Positions 49,701 to 60,400 of a stretch of 64,000 nt of DNA are shown here, one piece after another. Under the pieces are notes generated by a model. That model saw only the letters and a program-made list of their open reading frames with translations. It was not told where the DNA came from and searched no databases. The position numbers and the translations under genes were made by a program. Origin of the DNA: a virus; IMG/VR virus record IMGVR_UViG_3300023115_001620, positions 27,023-91,022 of that record. The stretch is one strand, 5' to 3'. Each line of letters opens with the position of its first letter. The first letter of the stretch is position 1.

Positions 49701-50110
49701 TCAACTCCTGTGCCATCCAATGTATGATTATATTCTGATGGACCAGCATTACCAATATAAGGATTATCTATAAAATTACAACGAGCAAGACCCCAGTTTA
49801 TAAAGTCGCCTGAATCAGAACTAGTTTTAGTAAAATCGCCTGGTTGTGAAGTCAATCTTACCATTTCTATGTCGTCTCTTAGATCAGGACGTAATTCGCA
49901 TGCTAACACTCTTGGATCATTATTTAATGCAGCAGCTTCTGCATCAGTTAAACTATAATGAGTATTACGCTGGGATCCTGGGCGAGCATTTGCAACTTCT
50001 ACTGCACGACCTGGAATTGCTCCTGCACCTGTTGTTGCAATCATCTCTTGATTAAATGCTTCGTAGTCTACGCCTTTGTTTAAACTTACTATGTATTCTC
50101 TTTCGCTCAT
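46703..50110 (-). CDS. Subtilisin-like protease with five Calx-beta-type repeats and a C-terminal cupredoxin domain
   Basis: A 1,135-residue virion-type protein. The S8 protease domain (residues about 130-480) has VIQDSGIQVDHPEF (Asp), DGHGTHCAGIAAG (His) and ISGTSMAAPQVAGIAALYA (Ser), so the triad is complete. Residues about 517-1028 are five tandem repeats of around 102 residues, each with VNEG..TITLTT, an SGxFxI middle, ATTEG and an IxDTS end. The C-terminus has HPFYIKT and YYYQCSIHNGM, giving His, Cys, His and Met with the CX2HX2M spacing of amicyanin-type blue-copper proteins. It has no signal peptide. It lies among fibre genes, so a tail-borne protease or host-surface-degrading fibre is inferred; autoprocessing is the alternative. 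Confidence 0.85.
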   Translation of the reverse strand: MSEREYIVSLNKGVDYEAFNQEMIATTGAGAIPGRAVEVANARPGSQRNTHYSLTDAEAAALNNDPRVLACELRPDLRDDIEMVRLTSQPGDFTKTSSDSGDFINWGLARCNFIDNPYIGNAGPSEYNHTLDGTGVDIVIQDSGIQVDHPEFENYSGTSRVQQIDWYSASGLPGTQSSNHYRDYDGHGTHCAGIAAGLTYGWAKNARIYSVKVAGLEGSGDSGTGIDVSDCFDVIKEWHNNKPADAATGAKRPTIVNMSWGYGTYFTRISGGTYRGTPWSGSTRRTDYGMIGTFDGAGYRFGVRVASVDVDLEELIEAGVHVCIAAGNSFQKIDVPGGADYDNFFNDSFFGARYYNRGGSPHSQNAFMVGNIDSSIHSSGKEQKAVSSESGPGVNIYAPGTNIMSASSTVNKFVDGDYPSNSSFKIMNISGTSMAAPQVAGIAALYAQIQPDITTSEMLNFLTNNAGSSKIYTTGLDNDYGDERSIKGGPNLFAYNKFNSATQMLIGDVDKEGTLNPTYNLQVSTVSVNEGGSFTITLTTTNVADGVQIPYTISGVSSSDIDDESLTGNFNVLLGTATLNINVSADLTTEGPETFRLSLDNEPQFVDVTINDTSVAVTPTYTLSASVPNVSEGDDVTITLTTEYVDDNTNVAYLISGVSSEDIAGESLSGNLNIQNNTASIILRISEDATTEGLETLIFSLVNGEDSISITISDTSTAGSQAYNLSTTANEVNEGQNFTITLDTLNIPDTTIVPYTITGVTSADINGAPTSGSFTILNNTASVVIQTTEDATTEGDDNFTLTLNNGADEISVVIKDTSLTPEAQFTLTADSTTVNEGDSVTITLTTTNITTGDPVAYTITGIDANDLSAGDLTGNFTIVNNTDELTFTFAEDVATEGTETMTLTLDGPGTSIDITINDTSLAPTYNLTPSAVSVDEGESLTITLTTTGRNEGDSIAYSVTGISEGDISAGSLTGAFVLDSNGSASTSFTFVEDSVTEGDEFFQLSLEGGPTASVNVTINDTSLTPAFVPDYQITVTNAGNNYYMSGEDRNGTFNNQFQPTLAYNDGDKVQFNVDASTASAHPFYIKTQQVAGTGSQASGVDGQGTGTLQWTIDGTGTYYYQCSIHNGMNNSITVS
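47026..48559 (-). repeat. Five tandem Calx-beta-like coding repeats (about 306 bp each)
   Basis: Each unit encodes about 102 residues with the same order: YxL, VxEG, TITLTT, xYxIxGxxxxDI, LTGxF, TTEG and a final IxDTS. They diverge enough in sequence that recent expansion is unlikely, but they could recombine to change fibre length. Confidence 0.8.
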
Positions 50111-50122
50111 TTTAAATTCCTA

Positions 50123-52711
50123 TTAATATAAAGGCTGCCATACAGCACCGTCGTAATAAACTGGATAACTTCTTCCTGATCCTTTTGCCGCAGGATCCCA
50201 AGTTACTCTGTCCGCAGCAACGACCATTCCATCTATTGGATTTTCTGGTTCAATTGCTAACGGTGTTAAATTCATAAAGTCAGTAAACATCGCATAATTC
50301 ACCGCGTCAACCATTGGACTACTGTCATCTGCAAACACACTACCTTGTACATCTCCTGTAAACGATGCACCAGCTGTTAAGTAACCTGCAAGTGAATGAT
50401 CGCCCCAGCTATACGCTGTATCCCAATTTGTTGCATTAGCTGTAGCTGTGTTAACATCTGCTGTAGTTGCATAACCTGCACCTGCATGGTCTCCCCAGCT
50501 ATAAGCAGTATCCCAATTTGTGCTGTCCTCAACATTTGCTTTTGGTATTACATTGTTTACAGCATCTACTAATATTGTACTGTCGTCGCCAACTACACTA
50601 CCTTTGATATCACCTACTATTCCGCCATTTGCATTTAATGTATCGCTAAACGGCGTGCCAAATAATCTAACAGCGTCTGCAAGCAAATTAATAGTAGTAT
50701 TTGTACCTTGCGGGCTTAAAGTAATACCGTTGTTGTTGCCTGCTGCTGTTGTAATTTGTATACTATCGTCTGCTGTAATATTGTTTACAAATAGAGCCGT
50801 ATTAAAACTTACATCGCCTGCAATATTTGTTGTGCTACCTGCATGTCCAATGTTGATTGTTGTTGCTGTTGCACCCATATTAAGTGTAGAATTATCAATA
50901 TCACCAGTTAAATCGCCTACAAAATAAGCACCGTCAAGGGCTGTAAATGCACCTGCTGTTTTAAATTCTAAAGAAGGATTTGGACCTGCATCTAAATAAG
51001 GTCCTGTAAGCCATGTGTGAGTTTCTGCTTGTGTTTGAACAACTGTGTCGCTACCGTACGGATTAATGAAAATAGTGTTGCCAGTATCAGTAGTTGCGCC
51101 TGCCTTTATTTGTAATGGTCCAGGACCGTTAGTATCAACTAATGAAACATTTATTCCTATACCTGCAAAACTTGTAGCATGCATAGTATTGTTGACCGCA
51201 TCTACCATTACAGACGAATCATCTGAAAATACTGATCCTGTAACATCGCCTGTATGATAACCTGTAGTGTTACCTATAACATCACCTGCAAATGTAGCAT
51301 CTATTCCATTTGTGCCACTATTAAGAACTGTCACTCCGTTGAGAGCTTTAACATCTCCTGTAACATCTCCTGACACATTTCCTGTAACATCGCCAAGTAA
51401 GTCGCCTGTTACATTTCCGTAAACTCTTGCAACATTTAATTCTTTATTAAAGTTCCATCTATCATCAACACTTGTATATGTGAGTGCTGCACCTGAACCG
51501 TCAACACTAAGACCTGCACCATTGGCGGCATTTGCGTCTGCTGCTCCACTTGCAACTACAACATTAAGATCGTCTACTGTTAGTGTTGTACTGTTAATTT
51601 CTGTTGTTGTGCCCTGTATTGTAAGATTACCATTTACAACAACATCGTCTTCAAAAAACGCAGGACCAGCTATTGTGGGTGTAATTATTTTTCCTGCAAC
51701 ACCATCTATTATGACTGTGCTGTTATCTGAAACTACAGAACCTGTTAAGTCTCCAACAAAGCCACCACTTGCATTTATAGGCTGTACTACATCTCCGATG
51801 AATCTTATTTTATCAGCAGTAATGTTTACTTCACCTGTTGCTGCTGGTTGAATGTTTATTAGTTCTTGTTGATTATTACCGCTTGTTGTAAGTGTTAATC
51901 CTCCTATACCTGATATAGGTGTAATCATTGTAAGATTACTTGTGCGTGATCCTGTAAGGTCTAAAGAAGTTGTGATAGATGCATTTGTAGCATTCACGTC
52001 ACCTGCTGTGACTGTTGTACTAGTTGTTGTTGCGTTTTCAACATTACCAACAACTAAACTGCTTATTCCATCTATAAGCATAGATGAGTCGTCACCGAAT
52101 ACAGATCCTTGTAGATCACTTACAAATGGTGCACTGCTAAATAAACTACCTAGTTGATCATCTAAATCCTCTATTCTTAAAAAACCAATATCGTCTGTAA
52201 ATTCAGATAAAAATTGAGGAGCGCCGCCTAGTGCAGCATATGAAATCAAACCTGTTGTAGAATTGAAAACAACACTTCCTGACTCGTCAACTAGATTACC
52301 TACTAAATTAACTGCTCTTACTCTGCTCCAAGCTCTTTCATCTGTACCTATATTGCCTGTAAAAGTTGTTTCTGGTTCTATATCGCCTGAGCCGACAATG
52401 TTCTGTACATTAATAGTACCTAGATCACCCAATGGCCTATATTCGATTCCGTCACCGTTGGAATTTACTTTTACAAAAAAGTTTTCTGCGTCTTCGAATG
52501 TTGCAGGTGTATCAATTAAATCTGAAAACCCTACAGGTTTTACTGGAAAGCCTCGCACTAATAATTCTGAAGTGCTGATAGTTCCACTAGAATTAATATC
52601 ATTAACGCTTATTATACTACTATTTGTAAGATCTAGATTATCACCGTCGGGCAATTCCTTAATTTTATTGCCGTCTGTAGTGTCTAATACTAGGGGAAAT
52701 CTATTTGCCAT
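50123..52711 (-). CDS. Tail-fibre-like protein with GSVxxDDS repeats
   Basis: An 862-residue protein. The motif GSVFxDDSxxxVDxV (variants include GSVFGDDSSMLIDG and GSVFADDSSPMVDAV) occurs five times, and NWDTAYSWGDHxxAGY twice near the C-terminus. GNVTGDLLGDVTGNVSGDVTG marks collagen-like/trimeric beta repeats. The C-terminus PENPIDGMVVAADRVTWDP resembles the end of the next fibre (SSPVNGMVAVADGTSWDP). The start MANRFPLVLDTTDGNKI differs from the docking module of its neighbours. Probably a trimeric fibre; a late-promoter motif lies upstream. Confidence 0.82.
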   Translation of the reverse strand: MANRFPLVLDTTDGNKIKELPDGDNLDLTNSSIISVNDINSSGTISTSELLVRGFPVKPVGFSDLIDTPATFEDAENFFVKVNSNGDGIEYRPLGDLGTINVQNIVGSGDIEPETTFTGNIGTDERAWSRVRAVNLVGNLVDESGSVVFNSTTGLISYAALGGAPQFLSEFTDDIGFLRIEDLDDQLGSLFSSAPFVSDLQGSVFGDDSSMLIDGISSLVVGNVENATTTSTTVTAGDVNATNASITTSLDLTGSRTSNLTMITPISGIGGLTLTTSGNNQQELINIQPAATGEVNITADKIRFIGDVVQPINASGGFVGDLTGSVVSDNSTVIIDGVAGKIITPTIAGPAFFEDDVVVNGNLTIQGTTTEINSTTLTVDDLNVVVASGAADANAANGAGLSVDGSGAALTYTSVDDRWNFNKELNVARVYGNVTGDLLGDVTGNVSGDVTGDVKALNGVTVLNSGTNGIDATFAGDVIGNTTGYHTGDVTGSVFSDDSSVMVDAVNNTMHATSFAGIGINVSLVDTNGPGPLQIKAGATTDTGNTIFINPYGSDTVVQTQAETHTWLTGPYLDAGPNPSLEFKTAGAFTALDGAYFVGDLTGDIDNSTLNMGATATTINIGHAGSTTNIAGDVSFNTALFVNNITADDSIQITTAAGNNNGITLSPQGTNTTINLLADAVRLFGTPFSDTLNANGGIVGDIKGSVVGDDSTILVDAVNNVIPKANVEDSTNWDTAYSWGDHAGAGYATTADVNTATANATNWDTAYSWGDHSLAGYLTAGASFTGDVQGSVFADDSSPMVDAVNYAMFTDFMNLTPLAIEPENPIDGMVVAADRVTWDPAAKGSGRSYPVYYDGAVWQPLY

Positions 52712-52734
52712 TCTCTAAATCCTATTGTTATACA

Positions 52735-52741
52735 TATTTAT
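52735..52741 (-). promoter_or_regulatory. Late-promoter motif of the 50.1-52.7 kb fibre gene
   Basis: Minus-strand ACGATAAATATGT lies 24 nt before the ATG at 52711. Confidence 0.65.
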
Positions 52742-52751
52742 CGTAATCAAC

Positions 52752-54329
52752 TTATACGCCACCTTGTGCAATTTGTCTCCAAGCACCTGCTAGATACACT
52801 ACCATAGTTTGTGCAGCGTTTGACATTGGATCCCAACTTGTACCATCTGCAACTGCAACCATTCCGTTTACTGGACTACTAGGCTCTGCTGTTAATACAG
52901 GTAATGTAAGTGTGTCTGTAAATGTTGTACCGCTAGGTAAACCGTTTGCTTGTATTGCTCCGCCTACAATTGGTGCGTAATCTAAATCGTTTGTAAAATC
53001 TGAAAGTGCTGTTGGAATATCAGCTGTTAGTGCAAGTGTGCCATCTGCGTCTGGTAGTCTTACAGTTCTGTTTGCTGTTGGATCAACAACTTCTAATCTT
53101 GTATCAAATCCATCTGTAGTAGAGCCTTCAAAGTTTATGTAAGCGTTTTTACGAAGCATAATAAAACTATTATCTTCCATTGTAAGATTAGTAGTAAGGC
53201 TTATGCCGTTTCCTGGATACCAGTTACTATCTATGTCGTCCCAAATCAAAGGTTGCATACTTCTGCTTGGTGCTATAGTTGCTGTATCAACATCTGTAAG
53301 GTCATTAATTTCTGTTGCGCCAGCGGCAGGTAATCCTGTAACAGTTGAACCTGTAAAGTCTACTGAACCTCCACTTACAAAATCAACTGCACCATACATT
53401 GTGGTTGCTACGCCGCTTTGGCTGTCTAGTGCAATGTGTGTGCTTTCTGCACCTGTTGTTTTACTTGACAGATACATTGTTTTATCTGCGTGACCTATAA
53501 AGGTTGCTGCTTCAACAATACCAAATGCACCATCACTAACTTTTACTCTACCTGAACCGTGTGGTGTAATATTAATATCATTATTAGTACCAGAAGACAA
53601 GTCTAAATTTGCTGATGCAACAATCTGTATAGGACCTGGACCAGTAGAGCCACCATTTGAAATAGTTAAGTAATTGTCACTTGCTGCCATCCAGTTTGTG
53701 CTAGATATAGTGCCTGTAACCTCGCCAGTAATTTTGCCATTCACACCATCTACTAACAATGTTGAATCATCAGCAAACACACTACCTTGTAAATCACCTA
53801 CTGGTAAGTGCTGTTGTGCTGCTATTGCTGCGTCAACTTCTACTTTGGTATATGTTGTTGCTTGTGGTGCATATCCTGCTGTTGAATGATCACCCCAACC
53901 AAACGCTGTGTCCCAGTTTGCTTCATTAGTACCATCTGCATAACCTGCTGTGCTATGATCACCCCAACCAAACGCTGTGTCCCAGTTAGTTGCTTCTGTG
54001 CCTGATATATTTGCACTTGGGATAACGCCGTTTACACCATCTACAAGTAATGTTGAATCATCACCAAATACGCTACCTTGCAAATCTGTTACTGCTTGAT
54101 CAACTGTAAAAATTATTTGGTCTGCGTCATCGTCTCTTGTAACTGTAACGTTAGTATGATTGTTGTGTACAAGCATTGGAGCAATAACGTCATCTGTATC
54201 AACTTCGTCTGCGCCGAGTAAAGCATATACTTCAGTAAAATTGTCATTAATTTTAGTAAAAGCAGTGCGTAAAGGATCTCCGTCGCCTTTATTTGGGCTT
54301 GTACCTAAATCAATTGTTTTTAGTGCCAT
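52752..54329 (-). CDS. Tail-fibre-like protein with docking module and WGDH repeats
   Basis: A 525-residue protein. It starts KTIDLGTSPNKGDGDPLR, TAFTKINDNFTEVYALLG, the N-terminal docking module. It contains GSVFxDDSTLLVDGVNG twice and NWDTAFGWGDHSTAGY twice, both shared with the 50123-52711 product. The ending NGMVAVADGTSWDPM is also shared. The pair probably arose by duplication. AAAGGAG precedes the ATG. Confidence 0.83.
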   Translation of the reverse strand: MALKTIDLGTSPNKGDGDPLRTAFTKINDNFTEVYALLGADEVDTDDVIAPMLVHNNHTNVTVTRDDDADQIIFTVDQAVTDLQGSVFGDDSTLLVDGVNGVIPSANISGTEATNWDTAFGWGDHSTAGYADGTNEANWDTAFGWGDHSTAGYAPQATTYTKVEVDAAIAAQQHLPVGDLQGSVFADDSTLLVDGVNGKITGEVTGTISSTNWMAASDNYLTISNGGSTGPGPIQIVASANLDLSSGTNNDINITPHGSGRVKVSDGAFGIVEAATFIGHADKTMYLSSKTTGAESTHIALDSQSGVATTMYGAVDFVSGGSVDFTGSTVTGLPAAGATEINDLTDVDTATIAPSRSMQPLIWDDIDSNWYPGNGISLTTNLTMEDNSFIMLRKNAYINFEGSTTDGFDTRLEVVDPTANRTVRLPDADGTLALTADIPTALSDFTNDLDYAPIVGGAIQANGLPSGTTFTDTLTLPVLTAEPSSPVNGMVAVADGTSWDPMSNAAQTMVVYLAGAWRQIAQGGV

Positions 54330-54462
54330 TTGGATCTCCTTTTGCTACTTGTATTCTTAATTTGCCCGCAGTAGCTACTACTTGTCTAGTCTGTGGATTC
54401 TTAGTGTCTAAGGAAACTTTCGCACCTTTTGACACTAAGTTTTTTATATCTTTTTGATGCAT
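54310..54462 (-). CDS. Small basic protein between two fibre genes
   Basis: A 50-codon frame whose ATG overlaps the stop of the giant fibre gene (TAATG), with GGGAG upstream; its 3' end overlaps the next gene by 20 nt. The product is basic (IKNLVSKGAKVSLDTKNPQ, LRIQVAKGDPN) with no known motif. It could be a fibre chaperone, given its position, but this is speculation. Confidence 0.6.
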   Translation of the reverse strand: MHQKDIKNLVSKGAKVSLDTKNPQTRQVVATAGKLRIQVAKGDPNGTKNN

Positions 54463-57400
54463 TATAGTCTCCCTACAACAATTTCAATTACACCTTTATC
54501 TAAATCGTCTTTGTTTTCTAATGCTTTCCCTATTACTGTACCAATTTGTGGTAAAGATGATGCAATAGCATATCCTGGTATAGCACTTGTTACAAGCATG
54601 TCTCCTTTTTCAACTTTGCCTATAACCTTACATGGAACACGACCAGTAAGTGCTACTGCTGTAACATTTTCTGCTTCTAGATGGCTGTTCATTAGGTATG
54701 CAGGATTTGTAGAAACAACACCAGCAACCTTATTGCTTAACTTGTCTGTGCTTTGTGTAACTTCATTTTCTCCGCCAAACACAAGCACTGTACCAGGTTC
54801 ATAATCTGCATCGGCAACATAGTTTTCTGCCAAGTCAGCATAGTAAGCTTCTGTTGCTGTACCTCTAAATAGTGTAGCATAAACATCTTTATACTTGTAT
54901 GTTGCACTACCAATATCATAAGTGTTGTCAGTGTCAGGTACAATTCTTGCGCTATCAACTATAATAGGTAGTACGGAACTGCTAGTTGCAGAGTCTGCAA
55001 CAACAATACCAACTTGACCTCCAACAGTTACACCAGTATTTGCACCAATAGCAAGTCCTGTTGATGCAGGACCTTTTTCACCAGGTGCTTCTATGAATGA
55101 ACTGTAAATCCAATCAACTGCTAATACTTTTTCGCCATTGAAGTTTGAAAGTCCTTGTAGTGTACTTTCAGTAACGCCAGTGCCGCTTATATTCACACTA
55201 CCTGCTATGCTGATATCTGGATATGTAGGTGCTACATATCCTGGATCACTTGGATTTCCGCCAGTACCAGCACTACCACCTGCTGCACGGAGTATTTCAC
55301 CTTGTGATGGAGTTTTGAGTACAACTGTAGTCCCGTCTAGTGATAAAACTTCATAAGTGCTGTCACCGCCTAGTATAAGTGAGTTAGCCTGAACACTACC
55401 GTTAGCGTCTGTTTTAACAATTGAATTAACTTCTCCTGAAATAGTTACATTGGATATACCGTATGTACTTTCACCTGTTTTGATAAGAGCTTCACCAGGA
55501 TCTTCTGAATCGAGAACCTCTACTATAAAGTCTTCATCAGCTAAGCCACCGCCTTCTGAAATTACTGTGCTAAACGGAATTTGATCTATATCATTATCTG
55601 AACTATCACCTGCATAGTTACCTAGCACAGTCCCGTCATTAATTCTTTGAATTTTCTGTAAAGGCATTTGGCCGTTGGCAATAGTTACAAAGCCATTAGT
55701 AGTAGTAAATAATGCGTCATCAAATGCTGCTACTCCAAGATCATTTTGTGTAATGCCAGTAGCATCTGCTCTCGTTGTTGCTGCATTCAAATTAAGTTTA
55801 GTTTGTGATATATTAGCTGCGCCGAATACATCGTCGTTAACAATTGCATTTGGCTTGAGTTGTAAGTTTATAGTAGTAAAGCGATCAGTTACAACTCCGC
55901 CAACTTCAGTAACTTCTTTGTTGGTAAGTATTTCAATATCTGATGATGCACTTAACACACCATTTACCCATTCATCAACTGGTCCGTCAACAACAAGACC
56001 TTCTGCTCCGCCTGCAACAACTAACACATCTGGATCAGCTGATATACCTACAGGTTTGCCATCACTTATTTCACCAGTTAATGGTGTATAGGTTATTTCT
56101 ACAAGATCGCCTTCATATCCAGTTACATCTTGGACGTCTACAATTTGTCCTGTAGCACCAGTAATTGTTCCAGTAAAGTTGTCTCCTCTACTAAAAGGTC
56201 CTGATACAACAGAAGATCCTAATACAAATATTTTTTTGTATTCTGTTGAAACAAGCAATTGATCTTGATCAAAACTTTGATACTGCAAACTACGCAAGTC
56301 TTTAATTTCGTCCTGAACACCTCTGCCTTCGTCAACATAATTTTTAGTTGCAGCATCTGATGAACTATCAGGCTCTTTTATGTTTGTAATAGTATTGCCT
56401 GCTGCGTTTAAATCATCTGTCATAGGAACAGCACCGTTAGGAGCAAGTACACCTGGACCTAATTTGTTAGCAACTGGTGTACCGTTTACATCGTAACCTA
56501 GTCGTCTGTTTACATAACCACGCACAGCAAGTTCAGTTGGAACTGTGTCAGCTGCGTTATCTGTCATTGCAGTATCAGTTGAGAATTCAGTGACAACAAC
56601 ACCACGCTTAAATCCTAGACCGTCAACATCTGAAAGTGCTAGTGATGCACTAAATGTAACTGTACCAGTACCTTGGTCAACGCTAAAGAATCTACCAACT
56701 CTAAAGATACCGTTTTGGTCTGTTGAAACATAGAACACACGCCCCTTACCACGTTCGTCAACTTCTTTAGCCTGATCTTTTTCCGAAGGCTCACCAAAAA
56801 TGACAGTTGGATAGTTTGATTCGTTAAATCCGCCTGAACCAACATCTAAGAAGTCATGTGATGTAGCACGACATGTTGATATGTTTACAGTTACAGTGCC
56901 TGTTGCTCCTGCTTGTAGGCCACATCTTAACGTAACAAGTTCTGATCCTAAAACTACAGGTGTCCCTAAACCATCTGCGAGTGTAGGACCTGGTTGAACA
57001 AAGTCTTCTAAGTTAACACTGTCTATAGCAACAATATCAACTATACCGTATTCGTTATCTTCTGCAACCGGAACTATTGTGTCAGTTTCGTCTACACCTC
57101 TATAGTTGAATACATAAAACTTTTTACCTTCCCATACAACTATAGGTGCTTCAGTTAGTGTATCTGCTGTCCAGCCCACAGGTCTGTTTGATTCTGGAGT
57201 TCTTGCGTTATTATTTAAACGGAATACTTCGTTGCTGTCAACTGTTGACTGCACAGCAATTACTGTGTCGCCTATAGTTCCGCCTTTTGTAGTTCCTGTC
57301 CCTGCTAGAGGTACTTCTTGTGCTTTTGCAGTATTGATAATTAATCTAATGTAATCATAAGTTGAATCAAATCCTGATTGTAGCTCGTCATTTTCTAGTT

Positions 57401-60400
57401 CATTACCTAGACTGTCCGAAGTTAAGAAGCTAATTGATCTATAAACAAAATCTGGATTTTCGTCAAATATAACAGCAGTTGATGGTCTAATAGTAAGCAC
57501 ATCTGGTCTAGCAAAATCTGATATAATATGGGTTTGGTTTCTTCTATAGTTAATTCTTTCACCAAAGCCTACATCTTCAAGTAGTCCACTTGTACTAAAC
57601 TGGCTGTCGCTTGTTGAAAAGTTAAGTTTTAAAACTCTACCATCAAACATAGGAGTGTTAGAATCTACAAATGGTGAACCAGTAATATTTACAGCAGTTA
57701 CTACGCCCCCGTCAACTTCTGTAACAGTAATGTAAGCATCATTGTCTGTAGTTCCGCCTGCTAGTTCTACACCACTAACTGTAAAATTATCTCCTACTTC
57801 ATAATTTGCGCCGCCATTCACTATTTCTAGTTGATAACCATATCTTATAGTTCTATTGATATTAAAAATTATACCTGATGCAAGTGGATTGTTTGTGTTC
57901 TCAGATGCGAATGGAATTTCTGTACCAATATTTTTATGTGATGCAAACGTAACACCTGTAGGAGCAACGTTTGCAACTTCGTACCTTGCAAATGCAGGAA
58001 CAGAAGGTTGCCATATATCAAACTCTGATCTATTTGAAGGATTTACCTTGAAGTCATATGCATACAAGAACAAAGATAATCTATTATTACCATATCCTGT
58101 GTTGTCAACCCTAACTGGTACACTTCCTGCACCTAATGCAGTTACAGTAGAATCTCCTGTTATAGGTCCTGTTATTTGTAATTCATTTGTTGTATCAAAT
58201 GCACCATTAGTATTTTTCAAATAAATGGTCCTATCGCCCGATGGTGAAACAACACTATCATCTAATTGACTTGTGTTCACAGCTACAACACCTGTTGCCC
58301 CTGTGATGTTTTGTGTTATTTCGTCGCCTGCTTGTAATATTACAGGATTTGTAAGTTCTAGAATAACGTCAGCATCAAAAGTTTTGGCAGGCTCTACCAT
58401 GTCTTGCGCAAGTTGAATTGCGTCAGGTATTTCGTTAGGATCAGAGCCTTCTGCAACAAGTCCATATTCACCATAGCACGATGATCCTGTTAGCGATCTA
58501 ATTTCTGAACCATTCTTTGAATAGTAACTACTCCAGCAATAGTATGTAAACATAGATACCATTTCTGATAATGCACCGTTGACACAAACAAGTCCATAAC
58601 CTTTGTCGTTGATTTGTGTAAAGTCGTTGCCTAGCATTGATCTATTACCAGCTGTTTGAAGGGTTATTCCAATTGGACTAGATAAATCATCTAAATCTAC
58701 TCCGCTTGCTAGTTCGCTAGTAAGCCCTGTAAATCCTGCACCATCGTTACTGTCAGGTGATAATATTATTTCAGCAGTACCAAATTCTTTGTCATATCGT
58801 GTAACAGCATTAACTTGGAAACGTCTTCCATCTATGTAAAACACACTAGGTGTTTCGGGTCTACGTACAAATAATCCTTGGGGCTCTGTTTGGCTTCCTA
58901 AACTTTGTACACTTAATCTAAATGCATTACCGTCGACACGCTCTGTGACTTGTATTGCAGAGTTACCTACGAAGGCGTCAACTAATAAACCTCCTCTAAA
59001 CACTTGCTTGTTATCTGATTTTGCAAAACCTGTACCAGTCTGACAATATGGAGATTTAGTTAGAACTTGTCCTTCTGGATCAAGCACCATTTGGAAACCG
59101 CCGTGTCCTTGTCCTGTAATGTTACGTAGTATAGTTGCATCGTTCATTAAGAACACATCCATTTCGTCATTACGCAATGGAGGATTATATTCCGAGTTAA
59201 ATGCAAACACGACTGTTTCTATTAGATTGTTGACAACAGTTGATGGACCGTCTATCTGTCTCCAATATAAATTAATTTCTGATGCATCAAATGTTGTACC
59301 TGACACATGTTCTATTGTTGGTGTATAGTAGCGATCCTCACTTTGTATATTTTCTTTAATAATATTGCCCAAGCGATAAATCTTTCCGCTTTCCCAACCG
59401 GTAGGATCTCCGTCGCCGTTGAAATTGTCAAACTCGTAATCAAGATTGACTCCAGGATCTGGTGCAGCACCGCTTGGTCCATATAATGGTGCAGGCGATA
59501 TACCTCTAATAATGTCAGCAGCAAGTGTGTAAATATGTCTTATGCCCGCGACAGTTTCTGTTTCTGTACCGGATTCTACTGCACCTGCATAGTATTGTCC
59601 TTGTGCTTCTAAAGCAAATTCATTTCCGCCGTTGCGTAAATCATTTACTAGTGCATCGACAATTAATCCTGCATCTCTAAAACACTTGGCTCTCGAATAT
59701 CCAGCAGATCCAATAAGAGCAGAATACGTTGTTTCTACGTAGTTAACAACTTGCTCTTGTATAAATTCTTTATTGTCTATTAAACTAAGTGCAGCAGTAT
59801 TCCAAGTTCCTACATTCTCATATCCAGCACCTATGTTTTTTAATTGATCAGGTTTTAGCAAGTAATGATTTCCGAAGTAGCCGTCCACTTCCCCCGACAA
59901 AGGATTGATATACTGCACACCATTTGGAACTGTGAGTACAGTAAAATTATATTGTGCAGCGCCGCCTTCGCCTAGGGCATTGTCTTGTACACTTATTATT
60001 TCGTTTGCCTGGAAATCCTTACCTGGATTGATTACTGTAATATCTGTTACGCTGCCGCCTGCACCTACTGTGATTTCAAAAACAGCATCACTACCACTTT
60101 TATTTGTGAAATAATCTACATCGGTGATAGTATAAGTACCAGGCACTCGTAAAGCGTCAGTGCTTGCATCAAAATCAATTGTTTCAATTCCGGTTTTACC
60201 TAAAATTAAGCCATCAAATTCAGCATCTCTATAGAAGAATAAATTTGCCCAACGTGATTGAGAAACTCTATTTTTTGGACGTACAATAACTCGTCTAAAC
60301 TCGTCACCTTTAATTGAAACATTTGGCGGCACACGAATAGGCAAATCTTCTTCATATATGCCCGATTCAATGCGTATTGATATTTGTGTTTGGTTTACAA

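Noticed and set aside
47361-52718. Plus-strand frames opposite the protease and fibre genes
   Set aside because: Val/Ser/Thr-rich shadows produced by repetitive beta-structure coding on the other strand.
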